Source of the DNA: Vicia villosa
Lineage: Eukaryota; Streptophyta; Magnoliopsida; Fabales; Fabaceae
DNA: 64,000 nucleotides
Assembly (NCBI RefSeq): GCF_029867415.1
Contig: NW_026705404.1
Location: forward strand, 186,001 to 250,000
Direction of reading: 5' to 3'
The notes below the pieces were generated by a model, which worked only from the letters and a program-made list of their open reading frames with translations, did not search any database and was not told the origin of the DNA. This document shows, piece after piece, positions 54,695-64,000 of this stretch. Position 1 is the first letter of the stretch. Each line of letters starts with the position of its first letter. Position numbers and translations under genes: made by a program.

Positions 54695-56445
54695 CTATGG
54701 AATAATCATCTCATCTATAAGTGATAAATTCGGATGATTCCCATACATCATCCACTATATCACAATTTTCTTCGCTAAAAGGCCACATATCTAGAATATA
54801 ACATAATACAAATATGACATACATATGAGTAAAACAAGGTCTCATAGCATCAAGTCTATTAAAACTATAAAACTCAATCCCAAGTGTTACATGATCAGAG
54901 CACGAATGACTACTTAGTCAAGACAATCTACAAGAGATCTAAATCTCCGTGCTAAGCCTCATTCGAAGCATCGCTATCCTCGAAACCTGTGCGATATTGC
55001 ATTGAACATCATTCAAACAGAAGGGTGAGAATTCAAATCATTATAAATAAACATAATAATGAGAAATATAAAACACAACAAGAATACATTTCAAGAATTC
55101 ATCACTCTTCATATAAACATGCGTCCATATACAATATATAAATATTCACATGTTTAGCCTATTCGACAAAGTTCATTCAATTTCAGGTAATCAAACATGA
55201 TTACTAAACAATATGCATAATCATATTTCACCAACATATAAATTCTAAGTACACATCCTTTCCAACAACAATCACGAAGTAACAATTGTATACAAACATA
55301 ATCATATTCCAAATATACAAGTTGTCTTCACGTAGTCACATATACATCTTTTCCAAATATATAGACATGTACACAATTCACCGACATATCGCAAGTATGA
55401 ACACATATCACCAAATGCATATATCCATCTCTATCCCAATTCACAAAACATTAGAGAATATATTTATATCATTGGAATCATGTCATTTATATCACAAGTA
55501 TACAAGTAATCACATCTCTTACCACATGTATCATCATCAATCAAACATGATTCACATATCCACATATATACATATATCATTAATACATATATATTCACAT
55601 CTACATCACATATGTTTCAATCATATATATCACATCCATAACTCATCAACCATTAATATCAAATGATTCACCAAATCCACATATATGCATATCCACCAAA
55701 ATCATTCCACATAATCATATCACATGATCACAAAACAACAACAACAACAACAACAATTCACACAGACACGTGCGACTCAAGTATGACTCTATGCGATATG
55801 CATGTGGATCCCTCCGTTATCATTTTTGACAAGCCGATTGTCCATCTCTCAGACTAGATAACCACCTTAAAGCCTCATACTTGTTAAGCTTTCAAACTCC
55901 ATACTCGTTAGGTTTGGAACAAGCAAATAATCTCCACGAGATTACCCGACACTGCCTCTTTCAAAGACTCATGCTAGTGTAAGTGTGCAACAAATAAGAC
56001 TTATGCAAATAAGACGATTTCAATATCTTAAACTACATAATCACATCTCTTCCAACATTGCACAACATTACACAACATGATTTCAATCCCAAGCAATACC
56101 TTGAATCTTTAGTCCTTCTTCTTCAAGAGCTCATCTCCTCTTCCTCTTCTCTTCTCTTCTTTTTCTCTATAGCCTCTTTTCTTTCTATCTCTCCCAATTC
56201 TAAGTTTTCTCACATAACCCTTGCTATATCTAGTTTGTCATTTGAGCTTAACTCACCCAATTCCTCATTCCAATTAATTAGGCTCATTAACTAATTACTA
56301 GTCTTAACACATATATTCATTTATTCAAATATTACACATATTCAAATAATCACAAAACACACCACATAATTAATTATCACATAAATAATAATTAAATAAA
56401 TAAAACATCTAATAATTAAATACTGGAAATAAAATCGGACTGCTA
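54695..56445 (-). mobile_element. Right (5') LTR of the chromovirus-like element, part after the Ogre
   Basis: It continues the LTR interrupted at 23769 (CTATGGAATAATCATCTC.. against the left LTR at about 18438) and ends CGGACTGCTACA. It lacks one copy of the ~250-bp repeat and the ~570-bp spacer found in the left LTR. ORFs such as 55286-55666 are translated CATAT-rich repeats and not genes. Confidence 0.88.
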
Positions 56446-56460
56446 CAACTCTCCCCCACT
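56446..56460 (-). other. Extra polypurine-tract copy outside the right LTR
   Basis: ACTCTCCCCCACTTA is identical to 20946-20960 and adjoins the outer end of the right LTR, where host DNA is expected. It suggests that another internal region once followed. Confidence 0.75.
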
Positions 56461-58495
56461 TATAATTTATAGTATTGTTTAAGTACTTAAAATAGAATTT
56501 GATAAATTAATAACTAAAATAATAGACCATGTTTCAGGCATTAAATTAATAATTGAAATAAAAGATAAATAAAGTTGTAAAGTTAAGATGGAAAAATACA
56601 AACTTCATATATGGTAGAAGGAAAAAAACTGTGTATCTCAAAATTATTGCAGTTTATTTAAGCATTTGCACTTAATCTCAGAGTTAAATTTTTATGAACC
56701 TCCAAATTATCATATATAAAAAATGAGAACGTGCAATTAGACAAATTATGAATAAATTTTTAATGAATAATTGTGATTTATTGTGATAATGGATTATATT
56801 AAGAGTATTAAGGAGTAATTAATTAAAAGAAGAAGAAATTTTTTTAAGCCATTTTTGTATAATTAATTATTAGTGAATAAATAATAATAATATTTAATAA
56901 ATGAATTAATTAATTAATGAGTGAATTTAGAAAACATAATGATAAGTGATTAGTGTGGGATTTCTTTTTTATGTATCAGTGTGGTTGATTTTTTTAACAG
57001 TTAGTGGTTGGTTTTTTATTGGTTTTATTTAACAATAGTTATTGGTTAATTAATGAGTTAATTTTTAATTAGTAGTTGATGCAATACGTGATTTGCTTTT
57101 CTTTTTTTATGATTTTTTAAATAAAAATACATAAATTAAGATCTTATTTTTGAAGTAAAGTGGAGTTCTATAACACATATTATATTTTATTGGTAAAAAA
57201 TATTTTTATTATTAATTAATTTAATATTATTAATCATTAAAAAAATATTATAAACAAAAAAAACGTATTTCTTTTCATTCATTCTCTCTCACACCAACTT
57301 TTCTCACAATTAATGACTAAAAATTAATTAAAAAATTAGCAAACAATAAAAAAAAAGCCAAATCCCAATAATGATAATGAGATTGACACTATCTCTTTTA
57401 AACAAAAATGCTACAATTTAAGAAGAACTATAAAAGTCATCTATAAATATTTTACAACAAAACAATGTTACAATTTAAGAAGAACTATAAAAGTCATCTA
57501 TGAATATTTACAACAAAATAAATAATTTAAAATACATGAAATGGGGAGAAAGAAAGAAGAGCCGTAGTTTATGAATAGTTTTAGATATTTTGTATTTTAT
57601 ATATTATCTGCAATTGCAAAAATAATGTAAGAAAAATTAACATAACAAAATTATAACAAATAAATAATTTAAAATAAATGAAATGAGGAGGAAGAAAGAA
57701 GAACAATGAAAAAAAAAGTTTAGCTTATTATCATAAAATTTGTAAAAATTATGTTACAATGGTGAGATTTTATAGTTAAAAATGTGGAGGTTGGTTAATG
57801 AAAAAATAGAGTAAGTAAATGGTGAGTAGGTTGGGGGTAATAGAAACTTGAGTGTGGGTGAGTGGGAATAGTAGGAATGTGAGTATGGGTGAGTGGGTTT
57901 ATTATATGAGATTTTTTTTATTTTTAATTAATATTAGTTAATTGAATTAGAGTTAATAAGTTAATGAATCAATTAAATAATTAATTTATTATAAATATTG
58001 ATGTAAGGATCACATTTTCTTGATTTAAGTCATTTAGAATGTATGGTTAATGTAATGATATATTTTATGTTAATAATTATTATAAAACTAAATACAGCAT
58101 GTTTTAATTATTATTTAAGTTTTTTTAGTCAAGCATAATGATTTGGATTTGGGAAGGTGGTTAGCGTAATGAAATTTCTATGGTCAATTTAATTGATATT
58201 TATTTAGTGGAAGTATGAGGATATACATTTTGTTAATATTATTTTAATAATTTAATTAACATTTAATTAGTAAAAGTATTTTTATGTTAATTTATTATTA
58301 TAAAGCTAAATACAACGTGTTTTAATTATTATTTAAGTGTTTTGGCGAATATGAAAAATGGGTTAGTGGAGTTGGTAGGTTAATAAATAGTATATTATTA
58401 ATTTAATAAGATTTTTATTGTTAGTTTCAATTTAATATTATTATAGTTAATAATTAATTATTAAGTAAATTAGTTTTGCAGATAGTTAATAATTA
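56461..58495. other. AT-rich stretch without genes
   Basis: No open frame of interest is seen. There are small local duplications: a ~58-bp unit with ACAATTTAAGAAGAACTATA (about 57410 and 57470), a TGAGTGTGGGTGAGTGGG pair (about 57850-57900), and a GTGTTTTAATTATTATTTAA block at about 58100 and 58318. It could be decayed transposon sequence, which I cannot assign. Confidence 0.5.
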
Positions 58496-58777
58496 CTCCC
58501 TCCGTTCCTTTTTAAGTGTCGTTTTAGAAGAATTTTTTTTCCTATTTTAGTGTCATTTTATAGTTTAATGTTATAATTTGTTATTTATACCCTTATTTTC
58601 TCAATAACTCCACCTCAAATTTTTCAATTAGTTATTAGAATAAGAGAGTATATGATTGAATTTATTTGGGAAGAGAAAAATAAACAAGGGTATAATTGGA
58701 AAATTAACTCTAATAATCCATTATCTTTGGTTGAAGAGCTTTTTGCTAAAACAACACTTAAAAAGGAACGGAGGGAA
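58496..58777. mobile_element. Stowaway-like MITE, 282 bp
   Basis: Terminal inverted repeats CTCCCTCCGTTCC and GGAACGGAGGGA are flanked by TA on both sides, as in Tc1/mariner-derived Stowaway elements. It has no coding capacity. Confidence 0.88.
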
Positions 58778-59106
58778 TAATTAATAAGTAAATTAGTTTT
58801 GGAGGAAAAATTTTGTAGGAGAACTTGTAAGATTATAATTTAGTATGATATCTTTGGTTGAAGAACTTTTTGCTAAAACAACACTTAAGAAGAAACGGAG
58901 GGAGTAATTAATAAGTACATTAGTTTTGGAGGAAAAATTTTGTAGGAGAACTTGTAAGATTATAATTTAGTATGATATCTTTTGTTGAAGAGCTTTTTGC
59001 TAAAACAACACTTAAAAAGGAACGGAGGGAGTAATTAATAAGTAAATTAGTTTTGGAGCGAAGATTTTGTAGGAGAACTTGTAAGATTATAATTTAGTAT
59101 GATATC
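58723..59106. repeat. 127-bp tandem array made of the MITE end plus flank
   Basis: The MITE's right ~55 bp together with ~72 bp of flank is repeated three times (GGAGGGA at 58770, 58897 and 59024, exactly 127 bp apart). The third unit is cut by the LINE insertion after GATATC. Confidence 0.9.
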
Positions 59107-59150
59107 TTTTTTTATTGATGGAAAAGGCGAACTCATTACTCCAACAAAGA

Positions 59151-62100
59151 TTACAACACAGGGGAGGGAGATTCTACAATTGGGCAAACTCCCAACCAAG
59201 TTTTTGATCCAACAGATTTTGCTAATTGAGCCAAAGCACGAGCTTTTGAATTAAAATTCCTTGGAATAAACATAACATTAGCAATACTAAAAGACTTCAA
59301 AAGGCTACGACAATCCTCAGCAACTACTTCCAGACAAACATCTTTAGAAACTGCATTGACACAGTCCACCATTGTTTTCGCATCCGATTGAAAGATCACC
59401 TTACGGGGATTTAATTTGATGGCTGTCTCCATACTCCATCGCAGTGCCAAACACTCTGCCAAGCTAGGATTGGACCTTAAGACCTATTTTTTGCAGAGAG
59501 ATATCATCGGATTTTCCCCATCGTCCAATATCACACAGCCAAAAGTAACCACATCATTCTCTCCTAAGCCAGCATCGACCCTAACAGTATGAAAATCAGC
59601 AACTGAGGTCCTTCCATTTTCCACACTCTCAGGATTTTTGTTTTTCGCCCATGTTTGTTTGTGCTGGTTAAGCTCCATGACTGCATCCCAAGCTTCCATA
59701 GCCACTTTAATAGGATCACCTTCCTTCTGCTGATAGAGCCCGAGGTTGCACGCTTTCCATATTTGGTGGAGTAAGTAACAAGACACCTGCACAAAGAAAA
59801 CATTGTTGTTGGACAGCATCTCTAACATCCAAACATTAGTGTCAATTATTCTGTTGAAGTGATATCCTATAATAGAGGCGAAGAAAACCCTTCTGGCAAA
59901 ATCCCATTGAGTGAAAAGGTGACTGGCTGATTCAGTTCCATGTTGACACAGACCACATGTTTCATCCAACACTATTCCTTTTTTCTGCAGATTTGTTTTG
60001 GTAGGCACAATATTGCTAGCAAGTCTCCACAAGATGTGTTTTATTTTGGTGTGAATTGGAGCGTTCCAAACCTTCTTCCAAAGATCCTGGGAAGGAGGAG
60101 TAGAAGGCCCAGGTTCCTTCGCCGCCTTGTCCCGAATGCACACATGGTACGCTGTTTTAACAGAATATTCTCCAGTTTTTTCATGCTGCCATACTTGTTT
60201 ATCCACTACATTCCGTCTAGAAAGAGGGATTCCCAGAATGTGCTTAGCATCATCTGCCTCAAAAGTGTTCTTCACCAAATCTGTCCGCCACATACCCAGC
60301 TCGCTATCAATAAATTTTCTCACTCTGTCATCTGGCTCAGAATTCCTCATTTGCTCCACCACTTTGAGGCCCGCTATGGTAGGGATCCATTTGTCTTTCT
60401 TTGCCACAACCTTTTCACCGTTTCCAATACGCCACCTTGTGCCACTTAGGACTAGCTCCCTTGATGATAATATACTTCTCCAAGCATAACTAGGATTAAA
60501 TCCTTAGTTACTCTCCTCGATGGACCGGTTGGGATAGTATCTGCTCTTGAACACTCTTTCCAACAAAGATCCTTCCTCCTGCATTAGTCTCCAAAAGTGC
60601 TTGCCCAACAAGCTTTTGTTGAACTCGCTGAAGCCTCTAAACCCCAATCTTCCTACTTTCTTTGATTTGGCCATTCTTTCCCATCGCATCCAATGGATCT
60701 TCCTATCACCCTCCTTACTTCCCCACCAAAATTTTGCCACAGTGCTCTCGATCTCTTGACAAACTGATTCCGGCATTTTGTAGCATCCCATGATGTAGTT
60801 TAGGATTGCTTGGGCCACAGATTTAATGAGTACTTCTTTTCCAGCTTTTGACAAGGCTTTTTCCTTCCAGCCTTTCACTTTCTTCTGAACTCTGTCAACC
60901 ACAAGCTTGAAAATATCTTTCTTCGATCTACCAAAGATAATCGGGATCCCCAAGTACTTTGTGTGCCTCTGAACTGTGTTGACTCCCATCCAGCTCTGAA
61001 TGTTAACTTTTTCCTCTGGCTTAACATTTGCGCTGAAGAAGCCTCCGACTTTTCAAAGTTGACGACCTTCCCCGAAGCTGACTGATATTGGTGCAGAATG
61101 TTCAGGACTTCCATAGCCTCGTTGGTGTTGGCTCTCACAAAGAGGAGGCTGTCATCAGCAAAGAATATATATGATATCACTAGGGAATTCCTAGAAATCT
61201 TAACTCCATGGATCTTTTTTTTCCGCCACTCCTTTCTTCAGTAAACCTGAAAAACATTAGCACACAATATGAATAAGTATGGGGAGAGAGGATCTCCTTG
61301 GCGGAGACCTCTTCCCGGTTTAAAACTCATGCTTTGTTGGCCGTTGATAAGGATCTTATAAGATACAGTGGATATACATTGAGCAATCAGATTCACCAGC
61401 TTGTCAGGAAAGCCCATAGATAAGAGAACTTTGGAAATTAACTCCCATTTCAATCGATCATATGCCTTAGACATGTCCAGTTTTAGTGCCATGAATCCTC
61501 TCTTACCTTTCTTCTTCTTCTTCTTCTTCATCCAGTGGAAGCATTCAAGAGCCACAGGAGCGTTGTCAGTAATGAGGCGTCCCTTCACAAATGCACTTTG
61601 CTCTTCATCTATAATGTCTGGAAGGAAAGCCTTAATCCTGTTGGCCACAGTTTTTGCGATGATTTTCATGATGACGTTACAAAGGCTGATTGGCCGATAA
61701 TCTTTGGGGCTTTTGGGGTTTTTACACTTGGGAATAAGGGTAATGTAAGTGTTATTTAAGGGGCTGGGGTCCATATTGTTTAGGACTTCCAAGGCTAAGT
61801 GTGTAATCTCCGGCCCCACAATGTTCCAATACTTTTGGAAGAAAAGAGAGGGGAGACCATCCGGTTCAGGAGCTTTGAGCGGGTACATCTGGAACAACGC
61901 TTCCTTTACTTCCTCCCCAGTAAAAAGCTCCTCACATTGTGCTACATGCTCCTGTTTTAGTCTGTCTTTCACTACCCCTAACACATTCTCCTCAATAGAT
62001 GGGTGAGAAGATTCAAAAATCTCAGAGAAATACGAGACCAGAATCCGTTCACAGTGATAATCTCCTCTCCACCAGTGCCCATTTTCGTCCATCATCTTAG

Positions 62101-63231
62101 TGATTTTGTTTGTTCTTCGTCTTTGCTCCGCCTTCCCATGAAAGAATTTTGTGTTCTTATCACCATGATTAAGCCAAACCGCACGACTGCGTTGTCTCCA
62201 CATCACTTCCTCTGTGTGTAAAAGTTTGTTTCTTTGCTAAACTAGTGCTCTGTGCTCTCTTATAGCTTCTATATCGCTGTCCCACCTTGCTTCTTCATTT
62301 AACAATTCTTCAATTCGTTTAAGCTCCTTTTTAATACTTCCAGTTCTGAACTCTTGGAAATACTCATTGAGGTGTTGTATTGCTTGGAGCTTGCCTAGGC
62401 CTACATTCCTTGAATTGTTCCACAACTTGCACACAATTTCTTCACATCTCGAATCTTTACTCCACACCTCCTCAAATCTAAACAAGTATTGCCTTTTCCT
62501 TTTACTGCCTTTGTCTTCATCTTCTAACTGAATACTCAGCACCGCATGGTCTGAACCAAATCTAGACAAATGATTGACAGTGATAGGACCAAATTTTTAT
62601 ATGAAGTCAGATGATACTAAGCACCTATCCAGTATGCATTGTATGTTTTCACTACCTTCTCTTCCATTCCTCCAAGTGAAAGGGTGCCCAAAGAATCCTG
62701 CATCTCGTAAGCCGGTTACATCCATTGTCGCTCTGCCAATTTCTGTCTGATTAAACGTTCTACTATTACCTTCCTGTTTCTCATGAGCATACAGAGTGTT
62801 GTTGAGATCACCGCAAACAAGAATTCGATCACATCCTCTCCTAACAATATCCTTTATCATTTCCCAAGTTCTCCATTTATGTTGTTCCTCCGGATGACCG
62901 TACACCCCACAAAAAGTCCATTCTTGATTGTCACAGTCCTCATGTATCACCCCTTCAAAATGATTTTTTGAAAACAAATTTGTACTCAATTGGATTCCAT
63001 CCTTCCAAAGGATTAACAAACCCCGGCTCTCTCCTTTCCACTCCCATAGCAGTCCACCCGTAGGCTACAACCGAGTTTACTCTTGTTACAAATTTCTTGA
63101 GACTCACTGGCTTTCAGACGGGTTTCCATTACAAAAACCACATCAGGGTTTTCTACATTGATGAGCCTGATCAAGACTCGAACTGCACGAGGGCTCCCCA
63201 AACCCCTGCAGTTCCAACTTAAGATTTTCAT
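59151..63231 (-). pseudogene. LINE ORF2: endonuclease, RT and RNase H (broken)
   Basis: The start at 63231 (MKILSWNCRGLGSPRAVRVL) is the usual beginning of the apurinic-type endonuclease, with NPDVVFVMETRLK, CGDLNNTLYAHEKQ and SDHAVLSIQ. RT follows with LDMSKAYDRLKWELI, GLRQGDPLSPYLFILC and FFADDSLLFV. Next is the zinc-binding RT-associated domain (KVWNAPIHTKIKHILWRLAS, CGLCQHGTESASHLF) and a plant-type RNase H (VDAGLGEND, AECLALRWSMETA, FQSDAKTMVD); its last catalytic Asp is not evident. Frameshifts lie near 63030, 61240 and 61010, and stops at 62597 (TAA), 62237 (TAG), 60504 (TAA) and 59484 (TAG). It is dead. Confidence 0.9.
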
Positions 63232-64000
63232 TGTTGCAGGCGGTGTTGGCCTTCCAACACCACCTCTGGTATTTTTGGTACAACATTTGAGTTATTAGCT
63301 TGACTTTTCTGTTTCTTCTCGCCACTGACCCTATCCTCCAATTTTCCTTCCACAATCATCACATCGACAAGTTATCGTTTGCCCATTTCCAAAGCCATCT
63401 GTTTTTTTGTTTCCCTTGCTCCCACCTTTCTGGTTGTCTGTCTTCTGGTCCATTTTTTTGCACTTTTGGGAGAAATTTCTGTCTGGTTGGCACCCTTCTC
63501 AGCGTCTTTGTTTGATATACTAACCGCTCCTAGTGATTCTGCCACAGCTTCTTCAATCTCTTGTCCGGTGCTTCTAAGTTTTGATGCCTTCTCCTTCCCC
63601 ACAATGGCTTTCGTCCCCAATCCTTGACTTGTTTTTCCTTGCTTCGTCTCTCCTTCCTCTCCCTCCTCTCCTCCTATCATTTTGCTCTAATTTTCATGTC
63701 TACTATGGCTAGACGATATGGTGAAAAGGCTCTTGCTACAAGTGCTGGAGTTGGACTCCTTTTTCTTTTGCTCTTCTACTGTTCTTGGTAGCGGGGAAGC
63801 ACGCAGCCAAGCTCCATAGGATAACTCTTGTTCTTCCAGATCCTCAAAACCTTCCTCCTACAATTCTTCAATCGCTTCACAATCTTTGATTTGGTGACCC
63901 AATCTTCCACAGACGAAGCAAAAGGTAGGAAGCCTCTCATATTTGAAATAGACTCGAAGGTTTTTTCCTTTGAATCAAATCACAGTTCCCCGTTTGAGAT
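63232..64000 (-). pseudogene. LINE ORF1 C-terminal part with zinc knuckle (partial, broken)
   Basis: On the minus strand, CFVCGRLGHQIKDC (about 63876-63917) is the CCHC knuckle of plant L1 ORF1 proteins, preceded by YFKYERLPTF. A stop follows soon after (..CEAIEEL). A Lys/Glu-rich frame at 63372-63680 probably belongs to the ORF1 tail and the junction to ORF2. The N-terminal part lies outside the window. Confidence 0.7.

Larger units (their letters stand above)
59107..64000 (-). mobile_element. L1-type LINE, 3' part, decayed
   Basis: The 3' end is a short poly(A) (T run at 59107-59113 on the plus strand). The element reads toward lower coordinates and continues beyond the right edge. It shows a zinc knuckle of ORF1 and an ORF2 with endonuclease, RT, zinc-binding and RNase H domains, all in a broken frame. 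Its target duplication cannot be checked because the 5' end is outside. Confidence 0.92.

Noticed and set aside
59090..59106. Target duplication of the LINE
   Set aside because: The sequence before the poly(A) could be one copy, but the 5' end of the LINE is outside the window, so it cannot be tested.

Overview
This is a transposon-dense stretch of a large plant nuclear genome, read by eye without any database search. The main clue to the host is a Ty3/gypsy element of the Ogre (Tat) type. It is about 31 kb as found and about 25 kb once its nested insertions are removed, with 5.9 kb LTRs, an extra ORF upstream of gag, an intron between protease and reverse transcriptase, and a second RNase H domain. 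Elements this large are best known from legumes of the pea/vetch tribe (Fabeae), so a Pisum, Vicia, Lathyrus or Lens relative is my best inference. The only ordinary host gene I can support is a small arabinogalactan-peptide gene at 7.6-7.8 kb (minus strand).

Layout. 1-7316: the 3' part of a plus-strand Ogre-like element (end of integrase, a repeat-rich 3' untranslated region, and a 4.9 kb 3' LTR). 7317-8038: the arabinogalactan-peptide gene and its proximal promoter. 8048-15986: a complete Mutator-like DNA transposon (MULE) with long terminal inverted repeats and a perfect 9-bp target duplication. It carries four genes with their own TATA boxes: a MURA-type transposase with one frameshift, a spliced plant-mobile-domain gene, and two small uncharacterised ORFs. 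15996-18244: unassigned flank split by a 935-bp solo LTR. 18245-56460: a minus-strand, internally deleted chromovirus-like gypsy element. Its right LTR was hit by the 30.9-kb minus-strand Ogre (23770-54689, target duplication AACCA). The Ogre was in turn hit by a 1.9-kb solo LTR (25746-27636, duplication AAAGC) and a 3.9-kb solo LTR (34009-37942, duplication TGTAT). The latter holds a 0.9-kb hAT element (35414-36308, duplication GTCCACTC). This gives four insertion levels that can be ordered in time. 56461-58495: AT-rich sequence without genes. 58496-59106: a Stowaway-like MITE whose end has been amplified as a 127-bp tandem array. 59107-64000: a decayed L1-type LINE on the minus strand, running off the window.

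How the parts relate. Almost every coding feature serves transposition. The Ogre encodes ORF1, gag, protease, RT, two RNase H domains and integrase, but it is dead: eleven in-frame stops (nine TAG, two TAA) plus frameshifts. The MULE is nearly intact and may have been active recently; it sits about 200 bp upstream of the arabinogalactan-peptide start codon.

Most interesting observations: (i) a triplet of covarying stem-loops just after the pol stop in both Ogre-type elements; (ii) tRNA-like A-box/B-box/T-run modules inside the Ogre LTRs; (iii) two tandem arrays in the MULE sharing a core motif, each placed immediately upstream of the TATA box of the transposase or of the plant-mobile-domain gene; (iv) a plant-mobile-domain-like accessory protein in both a class I and a class II element of the same window; (v) a strong bias of Ogre nonsense mutations to TAG.
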